A DNA stretch of 64,000 nt, from the NCBI GenBank assembly GCA_020882975.1, contig JAHRFD010000029.1, forward strand, positions 1 through 64,000, read 5' to 3'. The notes under the pieces are model-generated. The model was not told the origin of the DNA and did not search any database. It saw nothing but the letters and a program-made list of their open reading frames with translations. Each line of letters opens with the position of its first letter. Within the stretch, counting starts at the first letter, position 1. Positions 47,885 through 56,614 of this stretch are shown here, piece after piece. The position numbers were made by a program, and so were the translations under genes. This stretch comes from Microcoleus sp. EPA2. GTDB lineage: Bacteria; Cyanobacteriota; Cyanobacteriia; Cyanobacteriales; Microcoleaceae.

Positions 47885-48055
47885 ACCTTCAAATACCAGA
47901 TATCATCATCGAATTTTATCAGAAATCCTGCTAAAAAACATCTCAATTGTCCGGCAAATTTCTCCAGATGCTGCCAATAATTTATGCAGATTTGCGGCTG
48001 CAATAATTTTATTACTCATCCGTATTCTTAAAGTTGATTATTAAAAAAATAGGGG

Positions 48056-48084
48056 TTGACTAAAAAACTGTTATTTGATATAAT
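48056..48084 (+). promoter_or_regulatory. Consensus sigma-70 type promoter
   Basis: TTGACT at 48056-48061, a 17-nt spacer and TATAAT at 48079-48084; one mismatch from the ideal -35 and a perfect -10. Predicted transcript start at about 48091, exactly at the base of the inverted repeat described next. It reads toward the rhodanese-like gene, leaving a leader of about 320 nt. It is the best promoter match noticed in the window. Confidence 0.75.
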
Positions 48085-48091
48085 ATGCGGT

Positions 48092-48170
48092 CTTACCCAA
48101 AGCAATTGATTCGTAAATCCACCAATTCAATCCTTCGCAGAATCAGGATGAATATCAAAAACTGGGTAAG
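48092..48170 (+). ncRNA. Folded leader or small RNA candidate
   Basis: CTTACCCA at 48092-48099 pairs with TGGGTAAG at 48163-48170, and inside it TGATTC (48107-48112) pairs with GAATCA (48140-48145), giving two nested stems over 79 nt that begin at the predicted transcription start. A third hairpin (AAGCCG/CGGCTT, 48191-48216) follows with a weak TTTAG tail. It could be a riboswitch-like leader or a short RNA; no known family is recognised. Confidence 0.4.
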
Positions 48171-48412
48171 TTATTCAACATGAATTATTCAAGCCGATGA
48201 GAGTCTACAGCGGCTTTAGTATTACAAAACAATCGCCAGTATCAACTTCCCTGAGCAACCTCAACAAATTATAGCGATCGCAACTTTAAGCAACAACTAG
48301 CACACCAGCTCAAGTGCGACTTTAGTTGAATACCCTATTCATCCTTTAGAAAGACGCATTCAACCAAAACATTTCGTTACATTACCAACAAAGTAATGAG
48401 TTGCAGATTCCT

Positions 48413-48892
48413 ATGAAAACCATTCCCGACCAAATTTCCGACATCAAAGAAAAACTGCCAGACCTTACTCCCACACCTCCTGGCCTAAAAGCCCAAGCAT
48501 CCAGCCACGACCTCAAAGACCGTTTAGATTGGGGAGAACCTGGATTAACAATCATCGATGTGCGCGATCGTGAAAGCTTCGACAAAAGCCACATTACCGG
48601 CGCATTACCAATGCCGATCGACGAATTAGTAGAACTAGCAAAATCCAGCCTCGAAACCGTGCGCGACATCTACATCTACGGCGAAAACGACGCACAAACA
48701 GCCGAAGCAGCAGGTATTCTGCGCCAAGCAGGTTTCCTAAAAGTAGCCGAACTCCTAGGCGGAATTCCGGCATGGAAAGCCATAGACGGCCCCATCGATG
48801 GTGCTATGGAACACGAAAATCCCGGCCCCGATGCCTACAACGTTTTCTCTCGCCTACAACAGCACGCCAAAGCACAGAAAACTAACAAATAA
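48413..48892 (+). CDS. Rhodanese-like domain protein lacking the active-site cysteine
   Basis: A protein of about 159 residues starting at ATG 48413. It holds one rhodanese fold, with TIIDVRDRESFDKSHITGALPMP at the start (CH2A-like) and ELLGGIPAWKAIDGPI at the end. In active rhodaneses a cysteine sits after the central strand; here the loop reads YIYGENDAQTAEA with no cysteine, and the whole protein has none, so it cannot form a persulfide. A binding or regulatory role is more likely. It has a long leader with a strong promoter. Confidence 0.85.
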   Translation: MKTIPDQISDIKEKLPDLTPTPPGLKAQASSHDLKDRLDWGEPGLTIIDVRDRESFDKSHITGALPMPIDELVELAKSSLETVRDIYIYGENDAQTAEAAGILRQAGFLKVAELLGGIPAWKAIDGPIDGAMEHENPGPDAYNVFSRLQQHAKAQKTNK

Positions 48893-48906
48893 TCTCCGCT
48901 CCTATG

Positions 48907-48941
48907 CCGAAACCCGACTTATTAAATAAATCGGGTTTCGG
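48907..48941 (+). terminator. Hairpin after the rhodanese-like gene (dispersed repeat)
   Basis: Perfect 11-bp arms CCGAAACCCGA/TCGGGTTTCGG around an A/T loop, 14 bp past the stop. Related AAACCCGG repeats are found at 41465-41530 and 63203-63265. Likely transcript end. Confidence 0.6.
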
Positions 48942-48992
48942 AGTCACCTAGAGTCGATTGGTTCAATCTCAAATCTCCAATTTTAAATCGAT

Positions 48993-49460
48993 TTAATTTT
49001 CCTTCCTGCCGTCCAAATATGCTTTAACTTCCTTCAATACTTGTCGATTTCCATCAAAAGTAATCAAATTAATAGCTTCCTCAAAAGAACTCCAAGCAGA
49101 ATTTTGAACTTCTTCTACCTGCAAAACAACATCCATTGAATTGACAAAAGCCACAAAATAAGTCACACTCTTTTCAATTACCTCCCCTTGCTTAGCAAAG
49201 GCATAATGTTTCACAGAACTGGGAGCAGCTTCCTGAACAAAAGAATAATATTCCACAAAACTAGGCTCCTCAAGCACTTCATAATCACGGATGCCAGTTT
49301 CCTCTTCCAATTCCCGTTTCGCCGTTTCCAATGCAGATTCCCCTGGATCGGCATGACCTTTGGGAAACGCCCAATGTCCGGCTTGATGTTGAATTAATAA
49401 AAACAAAGTATCAGTTTCATTCACAAAAACTGGCACTATTCCAAAAGCTTCATCTTTCAT
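48993..49460 (-). CDS. Nudix hydrolase, Ap4A-pyrophosphatase-like
   Basis: A 155-residue Nudix protein. The Nudix box G-x5-E-x7-REUxEExGU is intact in GHADPGESALETAKRELEEETGI. The preceding QHQAGHWAFPKGHA resembles bis(5'-nucleosyl)-tetraphosphatases, which remove diadenosine tetraphosphate. Substrate not certain. Convergent with the rhodanese-like gene, separated by the hairpin at 48907. Start ATG 49460. Confidence 0.85.
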   Translation of the reverse strand: MKDEAFGIVPVFVNETDTLFLLIQHQAGHWAFPKGHADPGESALETAKRELEEETGIRDYEVLEEPSFVEYYSFVQEAAPSSVKHYAFAKQGEVIEKSVTYFVAFVNSMDVVLQVEEVQNSAWSSFEEAINLITFDGNRQVLKEVKAYLDGRKEN

Positions 49461-49587
49461 GGTTTTTCTATTTCCTATTACTAACTAATCCCAATCTTTT
49501 TTTCTTTAGTCCGCGGAGGCGGACTTCGTTTGACAAGACGCGAATTCTATTCGCCGGGAATTTGTGTGTAGTTTTAACTTATTTCCA

Positions 49588-50313
49588 CTAAAATTCCCAC
49601 CCCAAGCGAGTAGGCTGTTCATAAATTCGTTTCAAAGTGTTAATATCCTTGACAGAAATAGGTGGAGGATTCCTCACTTGAGCAAAATAAAGCACATCGG
49701 TTTCCATCAAACTATGACCCCAAATTCCCAAAGCATGACCAAACTCGTGACGGGCCACCGCAGCCATATATTTGCCCACCTGATTCGGATTCAGATAAAC
49801 CGAAAACCGATGAGATAACACTGTTTTATCGCCATCGTTGCGGGTGTATAATTCATAGACAGATTCTCCCGATCGCGATCGCAACAACCCTTGACGCAAA
49901 GGTGGAGCCTGAATTAAAATTTTAATATCAGCCACCTCGGAACTATCCACCACTACCAACGGCAAATAAACCCCCCATTCCCGAACAATACCCAACACAG
50001 CCTCAACCCATTCAAGAGAGCGATTGGTATTCACCGGAGGTTGCACATAAACCCGAATTGGAAATTTTGACCAAACCAAATGACCGACTTTCGGGGGCTT
50101 GATGCGATCGAAATAATCGCCACTATCAGTTGAATCTTGCCAATTAGCCAGCGTTGGTGGCAAAGAATGAACCTGTGGAGAGGGCCAACTGTCGGGGAGA
50201 GGAGGAAGACTCGCAGCAGGAGTATTAACCTGAGTCAAAATTATCAGGCTAAAACAACATAAAGCGACTGAAAACAGTCTCCGAAATCTTCTGGTAACTT
50301 TCCACAACCACAT
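49588..50313 (-). CDS. Exported metzincin-type zinc metalloprotease
   Basis: 241 residues with an N-terminal signal segment (LFSVALCCFSLIILTQVNTPAAS). The catalytic motif HEFGHALGIWGHS is the extended HExxHxxGxxH zinc signature of matrixin-like metzincins, followed by METDVLYF, which can supply the Met turn. The N-terminal 40-90 region is proline-rich. Proteases of this kind act outside the cytoplasm; the substrate is unknown. No inhibitor gene is visible next to it. Confidence 0.82.
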   Translation of the reverse strand: MWLWKVTRRFRRLFSVALCCFSLIILTQVNTPAASLPPLPDSWPSPQVHSLPPTLANWQDSTDSGDYFDRIKPPKVGHLVWSKFPIRVYVQPPVNTNRSLEWVEAVLGIVREWGVYLPLVVVDSSEVADIKILIQAPPLRQGLLRSRSGESVYELYTRNDGDKTVLSHRFSVYLNPNQVGKYMAAVARHEFGHALGIWGHSLMETDVLYFAQVRNPPPISVKDINTLKRIYEQPTRLGWEF

Positions 50314-50355
50314 TTTTGCAACCGCAATTAAACCTCATATCTTGCACCCTTTTCA

Positions 50356-50378
50356 AGAACAGGCAAAATGCCTGTTCT
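50356..50378. repeat. Palindrome AGAACAGGC-AAAAT-GCCTGTTCT
   Basis: A perfect 9-bp-arm hairpin in the spacer between the metalloprotease start and secG. AACAGG/CCTGTT palindromes also occur at about 22900. Dispersed repeat. Confidence 0.6.
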
Positions 50379-50510
50379 ACAAAGAATCAATGGGTGCATC
50401 TGTGTTTGGCAAATATATTCCTAGAATGCTCTAGCCCTTACAAAACCCGGATGCTCCCGAATCAATTTGATTGTGGCACGTACATCTGGCCCGTGAATGA
50501 TTGCCTAATT

Positions 50511-50750
50511 TTATAACTTAGGAGTCAACCAACCAGCACTCAAAATCACCGTCAAACCTATAAAAACAATAGCCAAACCCCAAGTAATCCGATTCAGAGT
50601 TGTCTCAGCACTCTTGGTACTTGTAAACAATTGAGCTTGTCCTCCAATACCTCCAATGCCATCACCTTTAGGACTGTGCAGCAACACAAAAATCACAACT
50701 CCAAGAGCAGACAAAGACCAGATAACTTGTAAAACAGAAACAATATTCAT
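50511..50750 (-). CDS. secG: Preprotein translocase subunit SecG
   Basis: A 79-residue protein with two membrane helices (residues about 5-22 and 53-75) and the conserved SecG loop SPKGDGIGGIGGQAQLF. It assists SecYE in protein export across thylakoid and plasma membranes. Start ATG 50750. gpmI lies upstream on the same strand, a common neighbour of secG in bacteria, but here they are 347 bp apart. Confidence 0.95.
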   Translation of the reverse strand: MNIVSVLQVIWSLSALGVVIFVLLHSPKGDGIGGIGGQAQLFTSTKSAETTLNRITWGLAIVFIGLTVILSAGWLTPKL

Positions 50751-50877
50751 AATTGTGAGTAATTGGTAATCGGTAATTGGTGACTTATTATCATATCAAA
50801 TCTGGTCGATCGCCCGCAATTTATGTAGGGACATGGCAGTGCCCATTAGTGTCAAATTAAGGTAAAACCCATAGTCC

Positions 50878-51010
50878 GGCAGGGGTTTAAACCCCTGCCT
50901 CAAAGCGAAAGTCCTCTCAAGAGGACTGAAGAACTCATTAGTCCTATGCAAGAGGACTTTAGCTATTAGACAGGGAATTCATTCCCTGGCGGACTAGCGG
51001 GTGGGCGCAA
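50878..51010. repeat. Dispersed palindromic repeats between secG and gpmI
   Basis: Perfect palindrome GGCAGGGGTTTAAACCCCTGCC in two arms (50878-50899), AGTCCTCT/AGAGGACT units (50910-50957), CAGGGAAT/ATTCCCTG (50971-50988), followed by TGCCGTGTCCCTACTA-type direct repeats up to 51100. The array matches 22749-22990. Confidence 0.75.
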
Positions 51011-51097
51011 GGACTGGCGGACTCACAGCTTAAGTTGACACTCCTTGGGCAGTGCCGTGTCCCTACTAGAGTCGGAGACGGCAGTGCCGTGTCCCTA

Positions 51098-52696
51098 CTA
51101 CAACCGGACTCGCACCGGAGAGCGATTAGCGCGAACTTCAAAATCAGCCGATCGAATCATAGAACGTCCTGTCATCTCAGGAGGCTGAGGCAATCTCAAA
51201 AACTCCAAAATCGTCGGTGCAATATCAGCCAAACAGCCATCTTCCCTCAAAGGAACATCCGTTCCGTGACCAGGAATCTTCAGACCTTCGCCTTCTACCA
51301 GAATAAACGGCACCGGGTTAGTAGTGTGAGCCGTCCAAGGATTCCCATCCTCATCAAACATCTGCTCAGCATTACCGTGGTCAGCGATAATAATTGCCGT
51401 TCCCCCAGCTTTGGTAACGCCAGTCACCAGCCTCCCCAAACATTTGTCCACAGTTTCGATCGCACTTACAGTGGCACCCATCATCCCCGTATGACCCACC
51501 ATATCGGGGTTAGCGTAGTTAATCGCCACAAACGAATAAATACCCTTCTCAATGGCCGCCAGCGCCCCATCCGTCACCAGGGCCGCCGACATTTCAGGTG
51601 CCTCATCATAAGTCGCCACCATCGGACTCTGCACCATTTCCCGGTCTTCTCCCTCAAAAGGCTCTTCTAGACCGCCATTAAAAAAATAAGTCACATGAGC
51701 ATACTTTTCAGTTTCCGCCGTCCGCAACTGCCGCAAACCCTGTTTCGAGATCACCTCACCCAGAATATTGTTCAAATTCTGAGGTTCAAAAGCCACCAAC
51801 ACCGAAAGCTTGGGGTCATACTGAGTAAAAGTTGCAAAGGTCAGCGGTTCAATTAACTGTCGCTCAAACCCTTTAAAATTTGGATCGACAAAGGCCTGAG
51901 TCAACTCTCTAGCCCTGTCCGGGCGAAAATTAAAGAAAATCAGCCCATCGCCGGATGCCACTGCTCCGGGCGCAATCCGGGTCGGGACTGCAAACTCGTC
52001 CGTCACTCCTTCACCATAGGATGCCTGCAACACCTCCACAGCCGATCGACCATCAGGTGCGCCCTCAGTCGTCATCACATCATAGGCACGTTGCACCCGA
52101 TCCCAGCGCTTGTCACGATCCATCGCATAATAGCGACCGCTGAGAGTAGCTATTTTGCCAATCCCTACCTGTTGGATATAACCTTCTATTTTGGCGAGAG
52201 CTTCCACACCCTCTTTTGGGGTAGTATCGCGGCCGTCAGTAATGGCGTGAATGCAAACCTGAGAAATGCCCTGGGCTTTTGCCAATTGCAGTAACCCTAG
52301 AATATGACTGAGATGGGAATGAACCCCACCTTCGGAACAAAGGCCAGTCAGGTGCAACTTCCCGCCCCTAGCTTGCACTTCCTCGCAAAGCTTAACTAGA
52401 GCCGGATTGCTCAGCAAAGAACCATCTTCCACTGCATCAGAGATCCGCACCAACTCTTGAGGGACTACCCTACCCGCACCCAGATTCAAGTGACCAACTT
52501 CGGAGTTGCCCATTTGCCCGTCCGGTAGGCCTACAGCTCTGCCAGAAGTCCGAATTAGAGTTCTGGGATAAGCAGCCCAGAGACTGTCCATAACTGGTGT
52601 TTTGGCAGTGGCGATCGCATTTCCGTCTTTTTCTTCACGATAACCCCAGCCGTCTAGAATAATCAGCACTACAGGAGATACAGACGCTTGTGCCAT
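51098..52696 (-). CDS. gpmI: 2,3-bisphosphoglycerate-independent phosphoglycerate mutase
   Basis: Interconverts 3- and 2-phosphoglycerate with two Mn ions. The 532-residue sequence shows LIILDGWGYREEKDGNA (metal site), GQMGNSEVGHLNLGAGRVV with the catalytic Ser in NSEVGH, ITDGRDT and IIADHGNAEQM (metal site). All are typical of the alkaline-phosphatase-like mutases found in cyanobacteria. Start ATG 52696. Confidence 0.96.
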   Translation of the reverse strand: MAQASVSPVVLIILDGWGYREEKDGNAIATAKTPVMDSLWAAYPRTLIRTSGRAVGLPDGQMGNSEVGHLNLGAGRVVPQELVRISDAVEDGSLLSNPALVKLCEEVQARGGKLHLTGLCSEGGVHSHLSHILGLLQLAKAQGISQVCIHAITDGRDTTPKEGVEALAKIEGYIQQVGIGKIATLSGRYYAMDRDKRWDRVQRAYDVMTTEGAPDGRSAVEVLQASYGEGVTDEFAVPTRIAPGAVASGDGLIFFNFRPDRARELTQAFVDPNFKGFERQLIEPLTFATFTQYDPKLSVLVAFEPQNLNNILGEVISKQGLRQLRTAETEKYAHVTYFFNGGLEEPFEGEDREMVQSPMVATYDEAPEMSAALVTDGALAAIEKGIYSFVAINYANPDMVGHTGMMGATVSAIETVDKCLGRLVTGVTKAGGTAIIIADHGNAEQMFDEDGNPWTAHTTNPVPFILVEGEGLKIPGHGTDVPLREDGCLADIAPTILEFLRLPQPPEMTGRSMIRSADFEVRANRSPVRVRL

Positions 52697-53128
52697 GACA
52701 ATACCCTATTTGTAAGTATAATTTCTCAGTTAAGTAGACAGATATATACGGTGTGATTGTTCGCCCGAAGCCAAGGGATAATTTTAGGGGATTTTCTTTT
52801 TTACGGAATGAAATTTTCATTCACTATTAAAACGGCAAATTAACATAATTGACCTTTAGATGTCAAGACTATGGACCTTTGCAATAGTTATTGTGGCACA
52901 GGTCAAACAGCCTGTTCCAGAGGGGCTTTTCTGGAGAGGTCTAGGGCTGTGAGGGGAAAAATTGCGGACTCAAGGCGATGGTGAGAACGGTGGGAATGAC
53001 ACCTGGGGGAACTTGGCAATTGTGAAGCGATCGCATAACATCGAACACAGATAAACTAAAAGCGATAACAGGCTGTAATTGCAAAGCCTTGTTGGATCTT
53101 GAAATCAAGCATTTAGGGGCGATCGGCA
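52697..53128. other. Gene-free spacer between gpmI and the lipoprotein gene
   Basis: No convincing gene is seen; the minus-strand frame 52941-53153 has no family features. Upstream of both divergent genes, so both promoters should lie here, but no clear consensus was identified. A short CCAGAGGGGCTTTTCTGG inverted repeat stands at about 52917. Confidence 0.45.
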
Positions 53129-54625
53129 ATGCACAAACTTTTATATTTTGCAACTATAGGACTACTAGCTTTCTCGATCGGAGGCTGTGGTGACGGTGGG
53201 GGTGGCAACACAGCCAGCCCCAGCCCGACTCCTAGTGGAGCTTCTCCATCACCGTCAGCAGCAGCTAGCCCCACCCCAGGAACTCAGACTTTCCAGTCTC
53301 CAGTCGTAGCGGCTCAGCCTCCGGGCTTAATTCGATCGACCAACCCAGACCAACGGGCACAACAGAGTGCTACAGGGATTGGCGACAACAAGAGCGAGCC
53401 CAAAAACCCACCGGCCCCTGGTCAACCCATACCGTCGGGAGCGTTGACACCAAATCCTGCTCAGATAGACCCCTTTGGGCCGCTGCCACCGATCGCAGTT
53501 CAAAACCCAGCCGGAGCTAATGTAGAAGTTGGTCAGATTGCCAATCCGTTCCCCAAACTGGCACAACGACAAGTTGCCCTGCTACCGAAACTGCCAGACT
53601 CATCGCCTCCCCCCAGAATAGAGCCGATCGCTCCAACTGCAACTCGCAACAGTTCATCCAGGGGCGATCGATCAGGCACTAGGATAGCAACAGGCTCCCA
53701 GACAGACCCTTCCCAAGGGGGCAATGGGTCGCAAATTGGATCGACGCGCCCAATTCCGGGGCTGAATGCGCCTCAATTGGGCAGTCGCCCTGGACAGCCC
53801 GGTTTGCCAGGGGGCGAGGGGACCCAAGTTGGCTCCCCACGCCAAATTCCCGGCCTCAATACCCCTCAATTTGGCAGTCGCCCTGGACAGCCCGGTTTGC
53901 CAGGGGGCGAGGGGGCCCAAGTTGGCTCCCCCCGCCAAATTCCCGGCCTCAATACTCCTCAACTAGGAACTCGTCTAAATCCAGCAACCACTAACGGTAG
54001 GAATCCCCGCCGTCTAGCAACCCTGCGCGCGCCCCAGCCCATTGCAGCTACACCCCTAGGAGTGCCGAATCTGCCACCACTGCCCGTAGACAAGCGCCCA
54101 CCCCAGTGGAGAGCGCCCAATCCTATTGCCACCAGAGTTACTAGCACTCCTAGGCGTCCAGCACCCCCGCGCCCGCCCCAGCCCATTGCAGCTAGACCCC
54201 TAGGAGTGCCGAATCTGCCACCACTACCAGTAGACAAGCGCCCACCCCAGTGGATCGACCCCAATCCGCCTCCGGTCAAGCAAGTGCCTGCAATTCCTGC
54301 ACCTCCACCACCTCCTTCTACTGACCTCGCTACAGGCACAGAAGTCAGCGGGGTGGTCAAAGTTGGGAACGAGACGCAAGTGATTGTCAGAGTACCCAAT
54401 GAACCAACCAGTCGATATGTCAAAGTCGGCCAGCGGTTGTCTAACGGGCAAGTGTTGGTGAAGCGGGTTGATGTCAAGTCAGGAGCAGACCCGATCGTGA
54501 TTCTGGAGGAAAACGGCGTTGAGGTAGCCAAAGCAGTTGGGGAAAAACCCCCAAGTCGCGAACAAAAACCCGCCAATGCAGTTATTAGCAGTTTGCCAAA
54601 TCCTAATAGAGCGACGGGACGCTAA
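53129..54625 (+). CDS. Proline-rich repeat lipoprotein
   Basis: 498 residues. The signal ends in the lipobox FSIGGC, so it is probably lipid-anchored. A Pro/Ser/Ala-rich region is followed by two 31-residue repeats (GLNxPQxGSRPGQPGLPGGE...; encoded by 93-bp direct repeats at 53759-53944), then two copies of a PQPIAAxPLGVPNLPPLPV unit. The C-terminal 90 residues (from about 400) form a compact domain, VSGVVKVGNETQVIVRVP...GQRLSNGQVLVKRV, resembling the beta domain of pilus-assembly PilP-like proteins. Role in the envelope is unknown. Confidence 0.75.
   Translation: MHKLLYFATIGLLAFSIGGCGDGGGGNTASPSPTPSGASPSPSAAASPTPGTQTFQSPVVAAQPPGLIRSTNPDQRAQQSATGIGDNKSEPKNPPAPGQPIPSGALTPNPAQIDPFGPLPPIAVQNPAGANVEVGQIANPFPKLAQRQVALLPKLPDSSPPPRIEPIAPTATRNSSSRGDRSGTRIATGSQTDPSQGGNGSQIGSTRPIPGLNAPQLGSRPGQPGLPGGEGTQVGSPRQIPGLNTPQFGSRPGQPGLPGGEGAQVGSPRQIPGLNTPQLGTRLNPATTNGRNPRRLATLRAPQPIAATPLGVPNLPPLPVDKRPPQWRAPNPIATRVTSTPRRPAPPRPPQPIAARPLGVPNLPPLPVDKRPPQWIDPNPPPVKQVPAIPAPPPPPSTDLATGTEVSGVVKVGNETQVIVRVPNEPTSRYVKVGQRLSNGQVLVKRVDVKSGADPIVILEENGVEVAKAVGEKPPSREQKPANAVISSLPNPNRATGR
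53759..53980 (+). repeat. 93-bp direct repeats inside the lipoprotein gene
   Basis: Two nearly identical 93-bp units (53759-53851 and 53852-53944) and the start of a third. Sequence identity is higher than needed to keep the protein, pointing to recent duplication or recombination. Confidence 0.8.
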
Positions 54626-54653
54626 CAATTGACTGTAAAGTGTAAAAAATGCT

Positions 54654-54683
54654 AAAGGCAAAAACTTTCTTTTTTGCCTTTTT
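54654..54683 (+). terminator. Rho-independent terminator of the lipoprotein gene
   Basis: AAAGGCAAAAA and TTTTTGCCTTT arms around a 6-nt loop, then further T residues, 28 bp past the stop. Confidence 0.85.
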
Positions 54684-54841
54684 GCATTTAGGCTGATATC
54701 GAAGTTTGAAAGTAAAATCAATATAGAGTTAGGGCTGCTGAAAAATCACCATTAGGCATTAATCAATACCAGACTTTTCAGCAAGTCTTAGCTGCTCGAA
54801 AATTACTATTACTATTACTCTCAAGTCAAAGGAGATTTCTC

Positions 54842-55594
54842 ATGCTCGGTTCAATTCAAAAATTAGGGATCGTGATATTAGTTGCTTCTTACATCGGAGC
54901 TGCCACTAATCTCTTGAATCCCCAGCAGTCAATGGCTCAACCAAAACCCGATGCAAAACCAGAAGAAGGCAAACGCCCTCCCGTCTGTCAAGGCAATCCT
55001 CCTACAGGAAGAGTTAAATGTAATTATGAGGGAGCAGACAACTACGAGGGAGATTTCGTCAACGGCCTGCCCGATGGTACCGGAGTTTATGTCTATGCTA
55101 ATGGCGATCGCTACGAAGGACAATTTCGGAATGGAGTACCCAACGGCAGAGGGACATTTATTTTTAAAGATGATGGCCGTTACACAGGCATCTTCCAAGA
55201 CGGCACGATGAGGTCTGGGTCGGTGGTTTTTCCCAATGGGGAGCGCTACGTCGGAGAGTTCGGAGTTGTCAGAAATGTTCAAACTAATGTGATTAGCAGC
55301 CAACCTGCGGGCAGGGGTCAATTTTTTTATACTAATGGCGATCGCTATGAAGGAGTATTCTTTGCTGGTGCGCCCTTTGGACCTGGGGTATTGGTGCGGG
55401 CAGACGGGACTCGCTGTTCTGGCAGGTTTTTCAATCTCGCACTAGATGCTTCTGTTAGTTGCTCTTTTCCCAACGGTACGCGCTATGAAGGAGAATTGCG
55501 CAAGGGAGTGCCTCACGGTGTTGGGACGATGATTGATGCCAGTGGTAGGCGCTTTCCGGGGGTATTTCGCAACGGTAAACCGGGATTGTCCTAA
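54842..55594 (+). CDS. Exported MORN-repeat protein (copy 1)
   Basis: 250 residues with a signal peptide (LGIVILVASYIGAATNLL...QSMAQ). About seven MORN-like units of the form YxGxFxNGxPxGxGxxxxxNGDRYEG fill the mature part. Four cysteines sit at matching places in both copies (PPVCQ, VKCNY, TRCSG, VSCSF), suggesting disulfides. AAGGAGA lies just before the ATG. MORN proteins bind lipids or other proteins; exported ones in cyanobacteria are uncharacterised. A paralogue follows 54 bp downstream. Confidence 0.85.
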   Translation: MLGSIQKLGIVILVASYIGAATNLLNPQQSMAQPKPDAKPEEGKRPPVCQGNPPTGRVKCNYEGADNYEGDFVNGLPDGTGVYVYANGDRYEGQFRNGVPNGRGTFIFKDDGRYTGIFQDGTMRSGSVVFPNGERYVGEFGVVRNVQTNVISSQPAGRGQFFYTNGDRYEGVFFAGAPFGPGVLVRADGTRCSGRFFNLALDASVSCSFPNGTRYEGELRKGVPHGVGTMIDASGRRFPGVFRNGKPGLS

Positions 55595-55648
55595 ATCATA
55601 AATAGAGGTTTAAAGGCAAGTTTTCACCAGAAATCGGACAAACGACAA

Positions 55649-56410
55649 ATGACAAAGCACAATAATATCCAGAATCGCATAGGAGAAACTTGGTTAATGA
55701 TTTCCCCTGTTAAAATCAGTCGAATCAGTCTATTAGTTGCATCAGTTTGGGGAATTAGTAGTTACGCGATTTATCCCTTGCCATCAATGGCGCAAGGAAC
55801 AGAAGCTAGAAGTGGTCGCTGTGTCCCTGCGATCGCTACAGGTAGAGTTAGGTGCGATTACGACAGTGGCGACAGCTACATCGGAGACTTTGTTAACGGT
55901 TTGCCCGGTGGCACGGGGGTATACATCTACTCCAGCGGCGATCGCTATGAGGGGCAGTTTCGCCTGGGTCAGCCAAACGGTCGAGGACAATTTATCTTTA
56001 AGGATGATGCCCGCGTTGAGGGTATATTCCGAGATGGCAAAATTAGCACTGGAACAGCTATTTTTACGAATGGCGATCGCTACATTGGGCCGTTTTCTCT
56101 GGATTGGAAAGTGGGTACGCCGACTGGACAGGGGCAATTCATTTTTGCTAATGGCGATCGATTTGTCGGTCAATTTTTGGGAGGTAAACCTTTAGGTGCG
56201 GGGGTATTCACCCGCGCCGATGGTACCCGGTGTTCGGGACAATTTTTTAATCAAGAACTCGATGCTAGGGGTAGTTGTTCGTTCTCCAATGGTATCCGCT
56301 ATGAGGGAGAATTTCGCAAGGGATTACCTCACGGTAAAGGCACAATTATTAATACCAGTGGCAAGCGCTTTCCGGGAGTGTTCCGCGACGGCCAGCGGGT
56401 CGAACGTTAA
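55649..56410 (+). CDS. Exported MORN-repeat protein (copy 2)
   Basis: A tandem paralogue of the preceding gene, 253 residues from ATG 55649 or 237 from ATG 55697, which opens directly before the signal peptide (ISLLVASVWGISSYAI...SMAQG). It shares the same MORN register and the same four cysteines (GRCVP, VRCDY, TRCSG, GSCSF). The two copies are clearly diverged, so the duplication is not recent. Probably co-transcribed with copy 1. Confidence 0.84.
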   Translation: MTKHNNIQNRIGETWLMISPVKISRISLLVASVWGISSYAIYPLPSMAQGTEARSGRCVPAIATGRVRCDYDSGDSYIGDFVNGLPGGTGVYIYSSGDRYEGQFRLGQPNGRGQFIFKDDARVEGIFRDGKISTGTAIFTNGDRYIGPFSLDWKVGTPTGQGQFIFANGDRFVGQFLGGKPLGAGVFTRADGTRCSGQFFNQELDARGSCSFSNGIRYEGEFRKGLPHGKGTIINTSGKRFPGVFRDGQRVER

Positions 56411-56470
56411 AAATGGCAATAAGTGCGATCGTCCGCTATTAAGTAAGTCCACTGCCAAACAGATCAAGAA

Positions 56471-56495
56471 CCCTGACTTCTTTAAGAAGTCGGGG
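56471..56495. terminator. Hairpin CCCTGACTTCTT/AAGAAGTCGGGG
   Basis: A 12-bp stem with one mismatch-like wobble, 60 bp after the second MORN gene and before cax. It belongs to the repeat family of 4671 and 16672. Confidence 0.6.
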
Positions 56496-56614
56496 AAATC
56501 GTATAAAATTGTTAGTTCTCAATGGGCTCGGATTGACTCCTAACTCAGGTAACTTCGTCACCAATCTTTCGGCTGCTTGTTCAAATTGATTCTTTCTTAT
56601 TTATCCGAGTTCCT

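Noticed and set aside
52941-53153. 70-codon minus-strand frame between gpmI and the lipoprotein gene
   Set aside because: It overlaps the lipoprotein start, has no ribosome site and no recognisable family.
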